Assembly: GCA_002509495.1 (NCBI GenBank)
Contig: DAEV01000012.1
Coordinates: 4,714-51,651, forward strand
Source: Methanolinea sp. UBA473
GTDB lineage: Archaea; Halobacteriota; Methanomicrobia; Methanomicrobiales; Methanospirillaceae
Reading direction: 5' to 3'
DNA: 46,938 nt
Positions 8,029 through 16,540 of the stretch are shown here, in pieces (position 1 is the stretch's first letter; every line of letters starts with the position of its first letter). The translations under genes were made by a program, and so were the position numbers. The notes under the pieces are model-generated. The model saw nothing but the letters and a program-made list of their open reading frames with translations. It was not told where the DNA came from and did not search any database.

Positions 8029-8913
8029 ATGTACGTGCTGTTTTGCCCCTGCATCCAGCATCCCGATCTCCGGGCGAGGGGTATCACCCATGCCATGGAC
8101 CTTTCCGCATTCCGGCGTGCGGAGGAGCGCTGCAGGAAATTCGGGATTGATATCATCCCCCTCCCATGTCCTGAAACGATATTCCTCGGCAGGAACCGTG
8201 AACCGGGGACATTCAAAGAGAGACTGGATTTTGCCTCCTTCTACCAGCTCCTGGACCGCCTCGAGAGTGAGGTGCGGGAGACGATCGAAGCCCGCGGAAT
8301 CCCGCTCTGTATTATCGGAGTGAATTCATCTCCTACCTGCGGAGTGGATTTACATTATTTCGGAAACGATGCCTCCGGCCGCGCAGTGCGGACTCCCGGG
8401 AGGGGGGTGTTTCTTGCACGGTTCCCGGATATTGCCGCGGTCGACGTGAAGGAGTTCGCCCGCTACCGTATCTACCTCGCGGCCCCCCTGTTTTCCGCAG
8501 CGGAAAGGAGATACAACGAGGCACTCCGCGAATTCCTGAAAGGCCGCTTCTACGATGTGTACCTCCCGCAGGAATCCGGAGAAGACGGGAACACCCGGGC
8601 CCCCTCATCCCAGCAGGACATGTTTGCCATGCATGTCCGGGCCCTCGACCAGGCGGATGTGGTCGTGGCGGTGGTGGACGGGGCGGATGCCGACTCGGGA
8701 ACTTCCTGGGAGATGGGATATGCATATGCCCGCGAAAAAAAGGTTATTGCACTGCGGACTGATTTCAGGAGGGCTGGCCTTCATGAGCACGTCAACTTTA
8801 TGCTCGAACAGTCGTCCGTGGTCGTATCCCGGATGGAGGAGATTCCCTCCGCTATCCATGGGCGTGCGGGAAACAGTGCAGGTTTTGAACCCCTGCAAGG
8901 TGACCCTACATGA
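8029..8913 (+). CDS. TudS/DUF523-like cysteine domain fused to nucleoside 2-deoxyribosyltransferase
   Basis: A 294-residue two-domain protein. Residues about 1-140 resemble the TudS-related putative desulfidases (DUF523-like): cysteines occur in FCPCIQH (C6, C8), PLPCPET (C47) and SSPTCGV (C104), the three places where TudS-type enzymes bind a 4Fe-4S cluster. Residues about 147-270 form a nucleoside 2-deoxyribosyltransferase domain beginning RIYLAAPLFSAAERRYNEAL, with QADVVVAVVDG and the catalytic-glutamate motif DSGTSWEMGYA (E228). The family knowledge is that TudS removes sulfur from thiouracil, and that NDT enzymes cleave or exchange nucleobases. The inference is thio-nucleobase processing. 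The stop overlaps the next gene by 4 bases (ATGA, 8910-8913). Confidence 0.78.
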   Translation: MYVLFCPCIQHPDLRARGITHAMDLSAFRRAEERCRKFGIDIIPLPCPETIFLGRNREPGTFKERLDFASFYQLLDRLESEVRETIEARGIPLCIIGVNSSPTCGVDLHYFGNDASGRAVRTPGRGVFLARFPDIAAVDVKEFARYRIYLAAPLFSAAERRYNEALREFLKGRFYDVYLPQESGEDGNTRAPSSQQDMFAMHVRALDQADVVVAVVDGADADSGTSWEMGYAYAREKKVIALRTDFRRAGLHEHVNFMLEQSSVVVSRMEEIPSAIHGRAGNSAGFEPLQGDPT

Positions 8914-10439
8914 AAAAAGGAAAGAAATCTTCTCAATCCGGCAATCCGGATCGAATGATGGAACTACCTGACCTCGATCCCGGGTTCCAGGTCAGGCTCC
9001 GCAGGTTCCGGGACCTCAATCCGGCGGTGATAAAAAATATTCTCTTACGAAGCCGGTATTTTCAGATTCTCCTTCTCCTTACGGCGATAGGGGCGATCCT
9101 TCGGTTTTATTCCCTGGGAGAGTCCTCGCTCTGGCTGGACGAAGCCCTTACCTATCGCTTCTCGCTGCATCCCTTCGGAGAATACTGGGGGCTTATCAGT
9201 GCAGGAGGGGAAGTGCACCCTCCTCTCTTTTACTGGCTCACGTACTGCATGCTTGGATTCGGCCATACCGAAGCAGTCCTGCGGTTCCTCCCCGCACTTT
9301 TCGGGGTGCTTGCGATTCCGGCCATCTACCTCTTCGGCTCCGTCGCCGTGGACAGGAACGCAGGGATTCTGGGAGCCACGCTCATCACATTCTCTTCCTT
9401 TCATCTCTTCTATTCACAGGAAGCCAGGATGTACACGATGCTCATGCTATTGCTCGTTCTGGCGCTCTTCTTTTTCCTGCGGGCCCGCGGAGAAGGTAAC
9501 ATCTCCGACTGGATCCTGTTCGGTGTCTTCTCTGCCCTGGCATTCTGGACGCACTTCTTGTCCGCGGTGTTCATTGCCGCCGCATTCCTCTGGCAGGGAG
9601 TTACCGTGCTCAGGTCCGGTGGGGATTGGGTTTCCCGCTCAAGAAACCTTGCCGCGGCCATTTGCAGTTTTTTTGTCCTGGCCCTCCCCGTCCTTCTCAT
9701 CTCATGGCCGATCCTCCTGTCCCGGACTGCAGATCGGCCCACATGGGGGGACAGGGGTCTTACTGTTCTCTCATCCACCCTGTACCAGTTTGGAGGATAC
9801 AGCGAAGTCGTGGCGGCCATTCTATGCGGCATGTTTCTGCTGGGGATGTACATGCTCTGGAGAGCGCGGAAGGTGAACTTCCTGCTGTTGGCCTGGATTT
9901 TTTGCACGGTGCTCGTGGCAGGGATCATCCTTTCGTTCCTGATGCCGATGGCCCCCCGGTACTTTATCGGAATTCTCCCCCTCTTCTTCGTGGGCATCGC
10001 ATCCTCCTACCTGTTGCTCACCCGGGGAAAACCGGATCCCCGGATTGTATACCTGTTCCTTTTTGCGCTCGTCCTGATCAGTATCCCCGGAGTGATTGGC
10101 CATTATACCGAAGAGAAGAAGGAGAACTGGAGAGATTTTTCGGTCCTGATCGAGCAGAGTACTGCACCGGGAGATACGGTGGTGATCATGCCGTCCTATA
10201 TCTCGGAGCCTTTCGATTTCTACTACCGTAATGCAACGGACGGGACCCGGGAGTTTGCGCTTTCGTCGGAGGAGTCCCTGGAAGGACTGCTTGCGGAAAA
10301 GGGAGAGGAGAAGATGATCATTGGGTTCACGGATGACCTCAATGCAGCAGATCCCACGGGCAGGGCGATCGAGTGGATCAAGGCGCACGGGCAGTATGCA
10401 GGGAAACAGGAAGGAGTCTATGTCTTCGTCGTGCCCTGA
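8910..10439 (+). CDS. Membrane glycosyltransferase, GT39/PMT-like (first of a tandem pair)
   Basis: A 509-residue polytopic membrane protein with roughly 10-12 hydrophobic segments. It begins with a basic cytoplasmic tail, then a TM and LRFYSLGESSLWLDEALTY, the acidic first-loop motif of the GT39/ArnT/PMT superfamily. HPPLFYW and LFYSQEARMY follow, also characteristic. A soluble C-terminal part (about 400-509) is extracellular by prediction. These enzymes move sugars from a polyprenyl-phosphate carrier to proteins or lipids on the outer face of the membrane. The ATG overlaps the upstream stop (ATGA). It is clearly paralogous to the next gene over its entire length. Substrate unknown. Confidence 0.82.
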   Translation: MKKGKKSSQSGNPDRMMELPDLDPGFQVRLRRFRDLNPAVIKNILLRSRYFQILLLLTAIGAILRFYSLGESSLWLDEALTYRFSLHPFGEYWGLISAGGEVHPPLFYWLTYCMLGFGHTEAVLRFLPALFGVLAIPAIYLFGSVAVDRNAGILGATLITFSSFHLFYSQEARMYTMLMLLLVLALFFFLRARGEGNISDWILFGVFSALAFWTHFLSAVFIAAAFLWQGVTVLRSGGDWVSRSRNLAAAICSFFVLALPVLLISWPILLSRTADRPTWGDRGLTVLSSTLYQFGGYSEVVAAILCGMFLLGMYMLWRARKVNFLLLAWIFCTVLVAGIILSFLMPMAPRYFIGILPLFFVGIASSYLLLTRGKPDPRIVYLFLFALVLISIPGVIGHYTEEKKENWRDFSVLIEQSTAPGDTVVIMPSYISEPFDFYYRNATDGTREFALSSEESLEGLLAEKGEEKMIIGFTDDLNAADPTGRAIEWIKAHGQYAGKQEGVYVFVVP

Positions 10440-10550
10440 GCCCTGTCAGGGAATCGAACAGGAACTGGAGGCTATCCGACAAAGACACCTCGATCGTCGA
10501 AATACTGAAGATATCAAATCTACTACCTATACAAAAAGGGGAACGTTCTG

Positions 10551-12056
10551 ATGGGCCGGAGAAGTAAATTGAAGGAAGTTCGCCGGGAAGAACCCGCTGT
10601 GGATGTAACGAAAGAAGTGGATGAAAAATCCTCCGGAATCCTCGGGGCGCTCGGAAAAGCAGTCCGGGAGGACGTGTGGATCCAGGTGCTGATCGGATTA
10701 ACCGTGATTGGGGCGATCCTGCGGTTCTACCACCTTGACTTCAACTCCCTCTGGCTGGATGAAGCATTCACCTACAATGCTGCGAAGGATTCGCTCCAGG
10801 AGATATGGAATACCATGGAAGTCGGGGATTTCCATCCTCCGCTTTTCCACTGGATCGAGCATTTCATGTTGGCATTTGGGCATTCGGAGTTCGTACTCCG
10901 CTTCATCCCCGCGGTTCTCGGGGTATGCACCATTCCACTCTTCTTTTTGCTGGGCAAGGAGCTTGCCGATGAAAGGGTCGGGGTTCTTTCCGCAACCCTG
11001 CTAACGTTCTCCTTCTTTCACATCTTCTACTCTCAGGAAGCTTACTCCTACTCTACCGTTCTCTTCGTCTTCTCCCTGGTGCTATACTGTTATCTCCGGG
11101 CGCTCCGGACCAGGGAACGAACCTTTTGGATCCTTTGCGGGATCTTCTCGGCGCTGGCGTTCTGGATCCATTTCTATACCCTGATCCCGATTATTTTCAT
11201 CTATCTTCACGCATTGATCGTTACCCTTCCCGAGCGGTCGAAGGGATTGGAGGCATTCAAAAATCTGCTCTATTCCGGAATTGCACTCATTCTGCTCATC
11301 TCACCGCTCATTCCCATCGTACTGCAGCGGTATTTCTCCCTCACGGCCAGACCACCGACCTACGGTGTGCTCGGTCCCGCTCTGATCAGCGAATCCTTCC
11401 TCCGGTTCTCAGCATTGTCCCTGCCGGTTGCCATTCTTTTTATCATCCTCTTCGCAGCAGGGACTCTTTATCTGTATCGGTTAAAAAAACCGGTGTTCTG
11501 GCTTTGGATCATGTTGATCGTCCTTCCCCTGCTCTTCTCCGTGGCGATATCCTCAAGGATGACCATGAATCCACGGTATCTCATCTTTCTTCTGGCCGTT
11601 TTTTATCCGGGAATTGCCTGTTCCTATCTCTGGGCAAAACAGTACTCCGCCCGGCAGTGGGTTGTATTCGCCTTCCTTGCCGCATTCGTCCTGGTCAGCG
11701 TTCCTATCCTGACATCCTATTACCAGGGATACAGCAAGGAAAACTGGCGAGGCCTGGCTACCGTCATGGAGAAGAATACCCAGCCCGGGGATCTTATTGT
11801 CCTGGTCCCCGGATACCTTGAGATGCCTTTTGACTATTATTATGATAATGCTACGGACGGAACAAGGGAGTTGGGGGTAGCAAGTGTTGCGGAATTGGAG
11901 AACATCGGCCGGATCCAGGGGGATGGCAGGATCTTCTACATCATAACGGGGGATATTACGGCCGTGAATCCTGAAGGAGACGTAATGAGGTGGATCGAGA
12001 GAAATGCCACGTATGTCGGAGATTACACAAATATCTATATCTTTTCTTCACCTTGA
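10551..12056 (+). CDS. Membrane glycosyltransferase, GT39/PMT-like (second of a tandem pair)
   Basis: A 501-residue paralogue of the preceding gene. It shares LRFYHLDFNSLWLDEAFTY, DFHPPLFHW, FFHIFYSQEAYSYS and the C-terminal ENWRGLATVMEKNT and DYYYDNATDGTREL segments. About 10-12 TM segments follow a 45-residue charged N-terminus. It probably transfers a sugar from dolichyl-phosphate-linked donors, which the GT2 gene just downstream could supply. A TATA-like CCTATACAAAA about 25 bases upstream (near 10524-10536) suggests its own leaderless transcript despite being in line with the first copy. The pair has diverged well beyond a recent duplication. Confidence 0.82.
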   Translation: MGRRSKLKEVRREEPAVDVTKEVDEKSSGILGALGKAVREDVWIQVLIGLTVIGAILRFYHLDFNSLWLDEAFTYNAAKDSLQEIWNTMEVGDFHPPLFHWIEHFMLAFGHSEFVLRFIPAVLGVCTIPLFFLLGKELADERVGVLSATLLTFSFFHIFYSQEAYSYSTVLFVFSLVLYCYLRALRTRERTFWILCGIFSALAFWIHFYTLIPIIFIYLHALIVTLPERSKGLEAFKNLLYSGIALILLISPLIPIVLQRYFSLTARPPTYGVLGPALISESFLRFSALSLPVAILFIILFAAGTLYLYRLKKPVFWLWIMLIVLPLLFSVAISSRMTMNPRYLIFLLAVFYPGIACSYLWAKQYSARQWVVFAFLAAFVLVSVPILTSYYQGYSKENWRGLATVMEKNTQPGDLIVLVPGYLEMPFDYYYDNATDGTRELGVASVAELENIGRIQGDGRIFYIITGDITAVNPEGDVMRWIERNATYVGDYTNIYIFSSP

Positions 12057-12068
12057 AATCCTCTCTTT

Positions 12069-12875
12069 TTAATTGAAAAAATGCTGTTTCCATGCCATTT
12101 TAACATTCCCGCTGGCCCGGAGCAGAAAGTTGTAGTGCAGGATCCCCGCGGTCTGGATTAGGAATTGAACAATGATGAAAGGCTTTAATTTGCTCTTGCC
12201 CGCATCCCGGTTCCGGAATATGAACGGGATCTCCCTGACCGTATGCCAGTTACCCTTCCCGAGGATCTCGAAACCCATCCGGAATCCCCTGGGAGTGAGG
12301 GTTGCACCCGCGAGGATTCTCCTGTTGATGGCAAAGAATCCGCTCCCTGAGTCGTGGACAACGGGAATGATGATCCGGCCAAGCATCGCTGCACCATAGG
12401 AAAGGATCCTCCGGATGAGAGGCCAGTCCACCGAACCGCCGCCCCTGATATAGCGGCTGCCTATGACGATGTCGATGTTTTCATCCTTAAGATACCTGTA
12501 AAATTCGGGAATTAATTCAGGAGGGTGGGAGAAATCACAATCGATGCACTGGACGAGGTCTGTAGGGGAGAAGGAAATTCCTTCATAAAGGGAAGGAGAG
12601 AGTCCGTGGTTGTCGTGACGGACGATGAGGCTCACATTCCGGAATGAGGGAAGGATTGATTTCACCTCTGCGATAGTACCATCTCCTGATTCATCGTCGA
12701 TGATAAGAATGTGGCCACGGATTCCCGATCGGGCAAAGATTTCATCGATTGCCAGGACCATCCGACGGATATTCTCCCCCTCATTGAACGTGGGGATGAG
12801 AACGGTGAGATCAAATTCCTGGCCTTTACTCTTTGAATCCGACAAGAAACCAAAAATTTCCCTGATTTTATCCAT
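12069..12875 (-). CDS. GT2 glycosyltransferase, dolichyl-phosphate mannose synthase-like
   Basis: A 268-residue family 2 glycosyltransferase. The nucleotide-sugar region shows LTVLIPTFNEGENI and HILIIDDESGDGT. The DxD-type motif is in CIDCDFSHPPELI and the acceptor region in GSRYIRGGGSVDWPLIRR, all as in polyprenol-phosphate mannose synthases. It would make a polyprenyl-phosphate sugar on the cytoplasmic side. Only weakly hydrophobic segments are seen near the C-terminus, so it resembles single-domain DPM1 forms. A GCAGGA sequence lies just before the ATG at 12875. It converges on the tandem GT39 genes, the likely consumers of its product. Confidence 0.85.
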   Translation of the reverse strand: MDKIREIFGFLSDSKSKGQEFDLTVLIPTFNEGENIRRMVLAIDEIFARSGIRGHILIIDDESGDGTIAEVKSILPSFRNVSLIVRHDNHGLSPSLYEGISFSPTDLVQCIDCDFSHPPELIPEFYRYLKDENIDIVIGSRYIRGGGSVDWPLIRRILSYGAAMLGRIIIPVVHDSGSGFFAINRRILAGATLTPRGFRMGFEILGKGNWHTVREIPFIFRNRDAGKSKLKPFIIVQFLIQTAGILHYNFLLRASGNVKMAWKQHFFN

Positions 12876-12968
12876 TCCTGCCTGCGTTTGGTTTGACCAA
12901 TTAATCTCTATTCAAGACTATTATACATTCGGAAAGCTCCCGGAAGGTGGGAATGGGCAGCGTCCGGC

Positions 12969-14615
12969 TTATTTTTTTGCGTGCAGAACGATGGAGACAC
13001 CCCACCCGCGGGCTTCGAAGAATGTGTCCAGTTTCATTCCAAGCCTGAGCAGGGACTGGCGGTTTGTAAGGGCAAGGAAGGGGGAGAGAAAGAAGATGGT
13101 CCTGGTGGAACAGGAAGAGAAATCGGAAAAGAAAGTGCACAACTCACGGGGTGAGAAGAAACGGAGATGGGTCTCCCCATAATTTCTGCCTCGCCCGAAG
13201 ATGTCCCAGAGGAACTCGTACATACCCCAGATGGAGTGCTCGTTCGGGGTTGTGATCACCACTTCCCCTCCGGGTGACAGAACCCGGCGGACCTCGTCGA
13301 GCATCGTTTCCGGCCTGGATAGATGTTCGATGATCTCGGCGCTCACAACCTGGTCGACACAATGATCGCGGATCGGGAGGTGGTGGACATCGGCCTGGAT
13401 AAACGAGGCACGGGGGATCTGCTTCCCCTGTGCATGGCGCAGTGCATTCCGGCTGATATCGATCCCAATTGCCATCCTGGTGCCTTCTTTTTGCATCTCT
13501 TCGACCTGGACGCCGCTTCCGCAGCCGATATCGAGGAGCAGACCCTTTCCGGGATTGAGCGAATCCCTGATCAATCCGGTTTTTCGCTGCTGAAAATAAC
13601 GCTGGACCAGGAGATCGGAATTATATGCCTGGTCGTCGATATCCCCGGGAATTGCCTGATAGTGGGCTTTCAGACCCGCATCCTCCTGCGTGCGGAGGAA
13701 GAATTCCCGGATCCCGGCGGCATCGACCAGGATCTCGCTCCCACGCACCAGGAAGGCGAAGGATGCAGCCAGGGCGACGGGAATACCGATGATTGAAAAG
13801 AAGGCGATGATTGCAGTCTCCTGGATGCCGATCCCTGCCGGTGTTAACGGGATAAGCGAGAACAGGGTGAGCAGAGGGGAGAGGAAGAAGGCATCCAGGT
13901 GCGAGTGGAAGGAAAGATGCAGGGAGAACCCGATAAAGAGCCACTGGAGACCCCGAAGCACCCAGCCCAGAAAGGAGATGGTAAGGATCATCGGGAAGAA
14001 CTGCTGTATCTTCCGGCCTTCCTCCCCGATTTCCAATGCCTTCCGGCCCAGACGCCACTTTGCGATGAACTCCCTGAATATGGTGGGAGGATACAGGACG
14101 AGGAAATAGGCAATGAAGATCATCGCGACCAGGAGCAGGGTGATGGCCAGGGAATAGGTAATCCGGGGGGAGAGGAGGCTCGTGTAGAGGTAAGCAAAAC
14201 CAAGAAGGGCTACTGATACCTTAAACAGGAGATCGTAGATATAGGTCGAGGTGATCGAGGCTGTCCCGGTCTCGAGCGGGACCCCTTTTTTCCGCAACGC
14301 CTCGGCAGTATACAGGTATCCGCTACGGAGCGGGGTGAAATCCGAGAGGATCATCCCGGCCATATGCGCCCAGAAAACAAACTTTAACCGGAGTTTCTGT
14401 CCCTGATGAGCAAGGAGCCGTTTGAGTCTGAAGATCATCAGTACATTATTGAGAAAATAGCAGACGAGAGCCAGGAGGAAGAACGGAAGGTCGATGGAGA
14501 GGAAAGTTGTGAGGAATTCCTGCGTAGAGATAAACAGGAGTATGGCGATGACAAGGAGCAACCCAAGGATTGCCTGCAGTATGAAAATATGACGTTTAAA
14601 CCGCTCGAGCTGCAT
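12969..14615 (-). CDS. Flippase-like (UPF0104/LPG synthase TM) domain fused to SAM methyltransferase
   Basis: A 548-residue fusion. Residues 1 to about 310 form a polytopic membrane domain of the lysylphosphatidylglycerol synthase TM/UPF0104/AglD class, with SDFTPLRSGYLYTAEAL and the family motif TPAGIGIQE (258-266). Residues about 335-548 form a class I methyltransferase with motif I LDIGCGSG (361-368), DISRNALRHAQGK, and VSAEIIEHLSRPE. The C-terminal region ending LHAKK is typical of sugar or lipid methylases. UPF0104-like proteins take part in lipid-linked sugar handling in archaeal glycosylation. The neighbouring GT39 and GT2 genes support a role in surface glycan export and methylation. 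No sign of a frameshift was seen between the domains. Confidence 0.82.
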   Translation of the reverse strand: MQLERFKRHIFILQAILGLLLVIAILLFISTQEFLTTFLSIDLPFFLLALVCYFLNNVLMIFRLKRLLAHQGQKLRLKFVFWAHMAGMILSDFTPLRSGYLYTAEALRKKGVPLETGTASITSTYIYDLLFKVSVALLGFAYLYTSLLSPRITYSLAITLLLVAMIFIAYFLVLYPPTIFREFIAKWRLGRKALEIGEEGRKIQQFFPMILTISFLGWVLRGLQWLFIGFSLHLSFHSHLDAFFLSPLLTLFSLIPLTPAGIGIQETAIIAFFSIIGIPVALAASFAFLVRGSEILVDAAGIREFFLRTQEDAGLKAHYQAIPGDIDDQAYNSDLLVQRYFQQRKTGLIRDSLNPGKGLLLDIGCGSGVQVEEMQKEGTRMAIGIDISRNALRHAQGKQIPRASFIQADVHHLPIRDHCVDQVVSAEIIEHLSRPETMLDEVRRVLSPGGEVVITTPNEHSIWGMYEFLWDIFGRGRNYGETHLRFFSPRELCTFFSDFSSCSTRTIFFLSPFLALTNRQSLLRLGMKLDTFFEARGWGVSIVLHAKK

Positions 14616-14870
14616 GAAGATCAGAAATAACCTTAGGTAGACATTCCTATCACATGAATCATTGGATATCCGAACAGGCGGGTTGAAAAGCGAGGAGAGT
14701 TCCTCTATTCATTCATAGCCATGTCTCTGAATTTGATGGTAGGATGAAAATAAAGTGTTCATCGGAGTTCTCCGGATTTGTTTCGTTCTCATCGGAATCA
14801 TCGAGGGTATAAGAGAAATTCCTGTGCCGTCTTTCTTTACACTTTGTTTTCTCGTTCACCCTGTAAACCT

Positions 14871-14878
14871 CATATAAG
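14871..14878 (+). promoter_or_regulatory. TATA box of the EF-Tu-like gene (leaderless)
   Basis: CATATAAG is centred about 25 bases before the ATG at 14899, the classic archaeal TATA-to-start distance. There is no Shine-Dalgarno sequence between it and the ATG, so the transcript is predicted to be leaderless. Confidence 0.5.
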
Positions 14879-14898
14879 TTCCCGACAAATCTGATCCC

Positions 14899-15858
14899 AT
14901 GCCCAACCTCACCGTCGCGGTCATCGGCCCGGAGGGCTATTCCGGGCAACTGGGGAAGAAGGGGACGAGCTCGGACATCACCTTCTATAACCAGAGAAGG
15001 GACGATGTGACGGTCACCCTGATCGAGCCGACCCGATACCCGGAGAAACTCTCTTCGTTGTTTTTTTCCCTGTCCATGGCTGAATTTGCTATTCTGGTGG
15101 TGGACGAGATCAGCCCTGCGTTCGGCGAATGCGTTCTTATGCTCGACCAGGCAAGGATTACGAAAGGCATTCTTGTCCTGCGCAACTATCTCGCCCCGGA
15201 ACAGGTGGCCCCACTGGTCAAGGGGACCGTAGTGGAGGGATATACCCTGCAACCGGACGACAGGAACCTTTTACGGGAGCTCCTCCTCGATAAAGCGGCC
15301 AGGGAAGCCCCCCTGCGAAGGGAAAAATACGGATCGGTTCCGGTCGATCATCATTTCCAGGTGAAGGGTGTTGGGATCGTGGTCCTGGGTGGGGTGGCGG
15401 AAGGGACCATCCGCGCCCACGACCAGCTCAAAGTACTTCCCACGCAGAAAGTTGCCCACCTCCGTTCCATCCAGAAGCATGACGAAGACGTGGACGAGGC
15501 ATCCGTGGGGGACAGGGTAGGACTTGCATTGAAGGGGATAGAAGAAGACGACCTTGACAGGGGATTTGTCCTCTCAACCAATCCTGGTCTCGTATCTTCC
15601 AAGGTCCTGGCCGGTCGGGCCGAGCTGGTCCGGTACTGGCCAACCCCGCTGAAGGAACAGATGATCGTCTACCTCGGGCACTGGATGCAGTTCATTCCCG
15701 CGCGGATTGCGTTTGTGAACAATGCCGGGGACTGGAAGCGCCCGGAAGTGACGCTTCGATCGGAGAAAGAACTGGTCTATCCCCCGGGTGCGAACATCCT
15801 CATTTTCTATTTGGAAGGGGGCAAACTGAGGGTAGTCGGAAGGCTCGCTCCCTCCTGA
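14899..15858 (+). CDS. EF-Tu/SelB-like protein with degenerate GTPase domain
   Basis: A 319-residue protein. Its first 110 residues correspond to a translation-factor GTPase domain. The P-loop is altered (GQLGKKGTSSD, 16-26), the DTPGH motif is replaced by LIEPTRYPEK (41-50) and the NKxD motif by LVLRNYL (92-98). The rest contains EF-Tu domain II (VDHHFQVKGVGIVVLGGVAE, then DQLKVLPT and RSIQKHDEDVDEA) and a domain III-like C-terminus. Such non-canonical EF1A/SelB-like proteins are widespread in methanogens. GTP hydrolysis looks unlikely. A role in tRNA or ribosome binding is possible but unproven. Confidence 0.8.
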   Translation: MPNLTVAVIGPEGYSGQLGKKGTSSDITFYNQRRDDVTVTLIEPTRYPEKLSSLFFSLSMAEFAILVVDEISPAFGECVLMLDQARITKGILVLRNYLAPEQVAPLVKGTVVEGYTLQPDDRNLLRELLLDKAAREAPLRREKYGSVPVDHHFQVKGVGIVVLGGVAEGTIRAHDQLKVLPTQKVAHLRSIQKHDEDVDEASVGDRVGLALKGIEEDDLDRGFVLSTNPGLVSSKVLAGRAELVRYWPTPLKEQMIVYLGHWMQFIPARIAFVNNAGDWKRPEVTLRSEKELVYPPGANILIFYLEGGKLRVVGRLAPS

Positions 15859-15924
15859 TTATTCCGTTCGATGCGTTCGAAAACCGGGCAGTTGCCCAAT
15901 CCATTTTTTACCAGGGCAGCGGGA

Positions 15925-15933
15925 TTAAATATA
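15925..15933 (+). promoter_or_regulatory. TATA box of the lemA operon
   Basis: TTAAATATA is centred about 26 bases before the lemA ATG at 15955. A possible Shine-Dalgarno AGGTG at 15946-15950 lies between. If transcription starts 25 bases from the TATA centre, that site would not be in the message. Confidence 0.45.
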
Positions 15934-15954
15934 CAGGGAAGAGATAGGTGAGCT

Positions 15955-16527
15955 ATGGCACTTGGAGATCTGATCCCCTGGATCGTGGGCGGCATCATCG
16001 TCCTGATCCTTGTGGGGCTGGTGCTCTACTTCATCAGCATCTATAACCGTTTCTTCAGCCTCAAGAACTCGTCCGAGGCAACCCTTGGCCAGATACGGGT
16101 GGCCATGAAGAAACGCCTGGATATGATCGACCAGCTCCTCGGGGCGGTGAAGAGCTATGCAAAATTCGAACGGGAGACTTTCGAGAAGGTCACCGCAATG
16201 CGGGCCAGCGTGGCCACTGCAGGGCCCGGGGACTTAAACCAGATCGAGAAGGAGTCCCGCTCCCTTCTGGGCCGTCTCTTTGCAGTCGCAGAGAATTACC
16301 CGGACCTCAAGACCAGTACCACGGTGATGAACCTCATGGACGCGGTCAGGGGCGTGGAGGAGGAGATCGCGAGGCAGCGCTATACCTACAACAACATCTC
16401 CCAGCAGTACAACACACTCCGCGACGTGATCCCCTCCAATTTCATCGCAAGGCTCCTCGCCCTCCAGAAACTGGAATACCTGGAGTTTGAAGAGGCGATC
16501 TCGACTCCTCCGAAGATCGAATTCTGA
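15955..16527 (+). CDS. lemA: LemA family protein
   Basis: A 190-residue LemA protein: one N-terminal membrane helix (about 8-27), then the family helical domain (YNRFFSLKNSSEATLGQIRV, MKKRLDMIDQLLGAVKSYAK, and the conserved RYTYNNISQQYNTLRDVIPS). It is anchored in the membrane with a helical bundle outside or inside; the biochemical role is not established. It is followed after 13 bases by a DUF2207 protein with a glycine-rich tail, the standard LemA partner type, so the two are surely cotranscribed. Confidence 0.93.
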   Translation: MALGDLIPWIVGGIIVLILVGLVLYFISIYNRFFSLKNSSEATLGQIRVAMKKRLDMIDQLLGAVKSYAKFERETFEKVTAMRASVATAGPGDLNQIEKESRSLLGRLFAVAENYPDLKTSTTVMNLMDAVRGVEEEIARQRYTYNNISQQYNTLRDVIPSNFIARLLALQKLEYLEFEEAISTPPKIEF

Positions 16528-16540
16528 GGAGAATTTCAGG

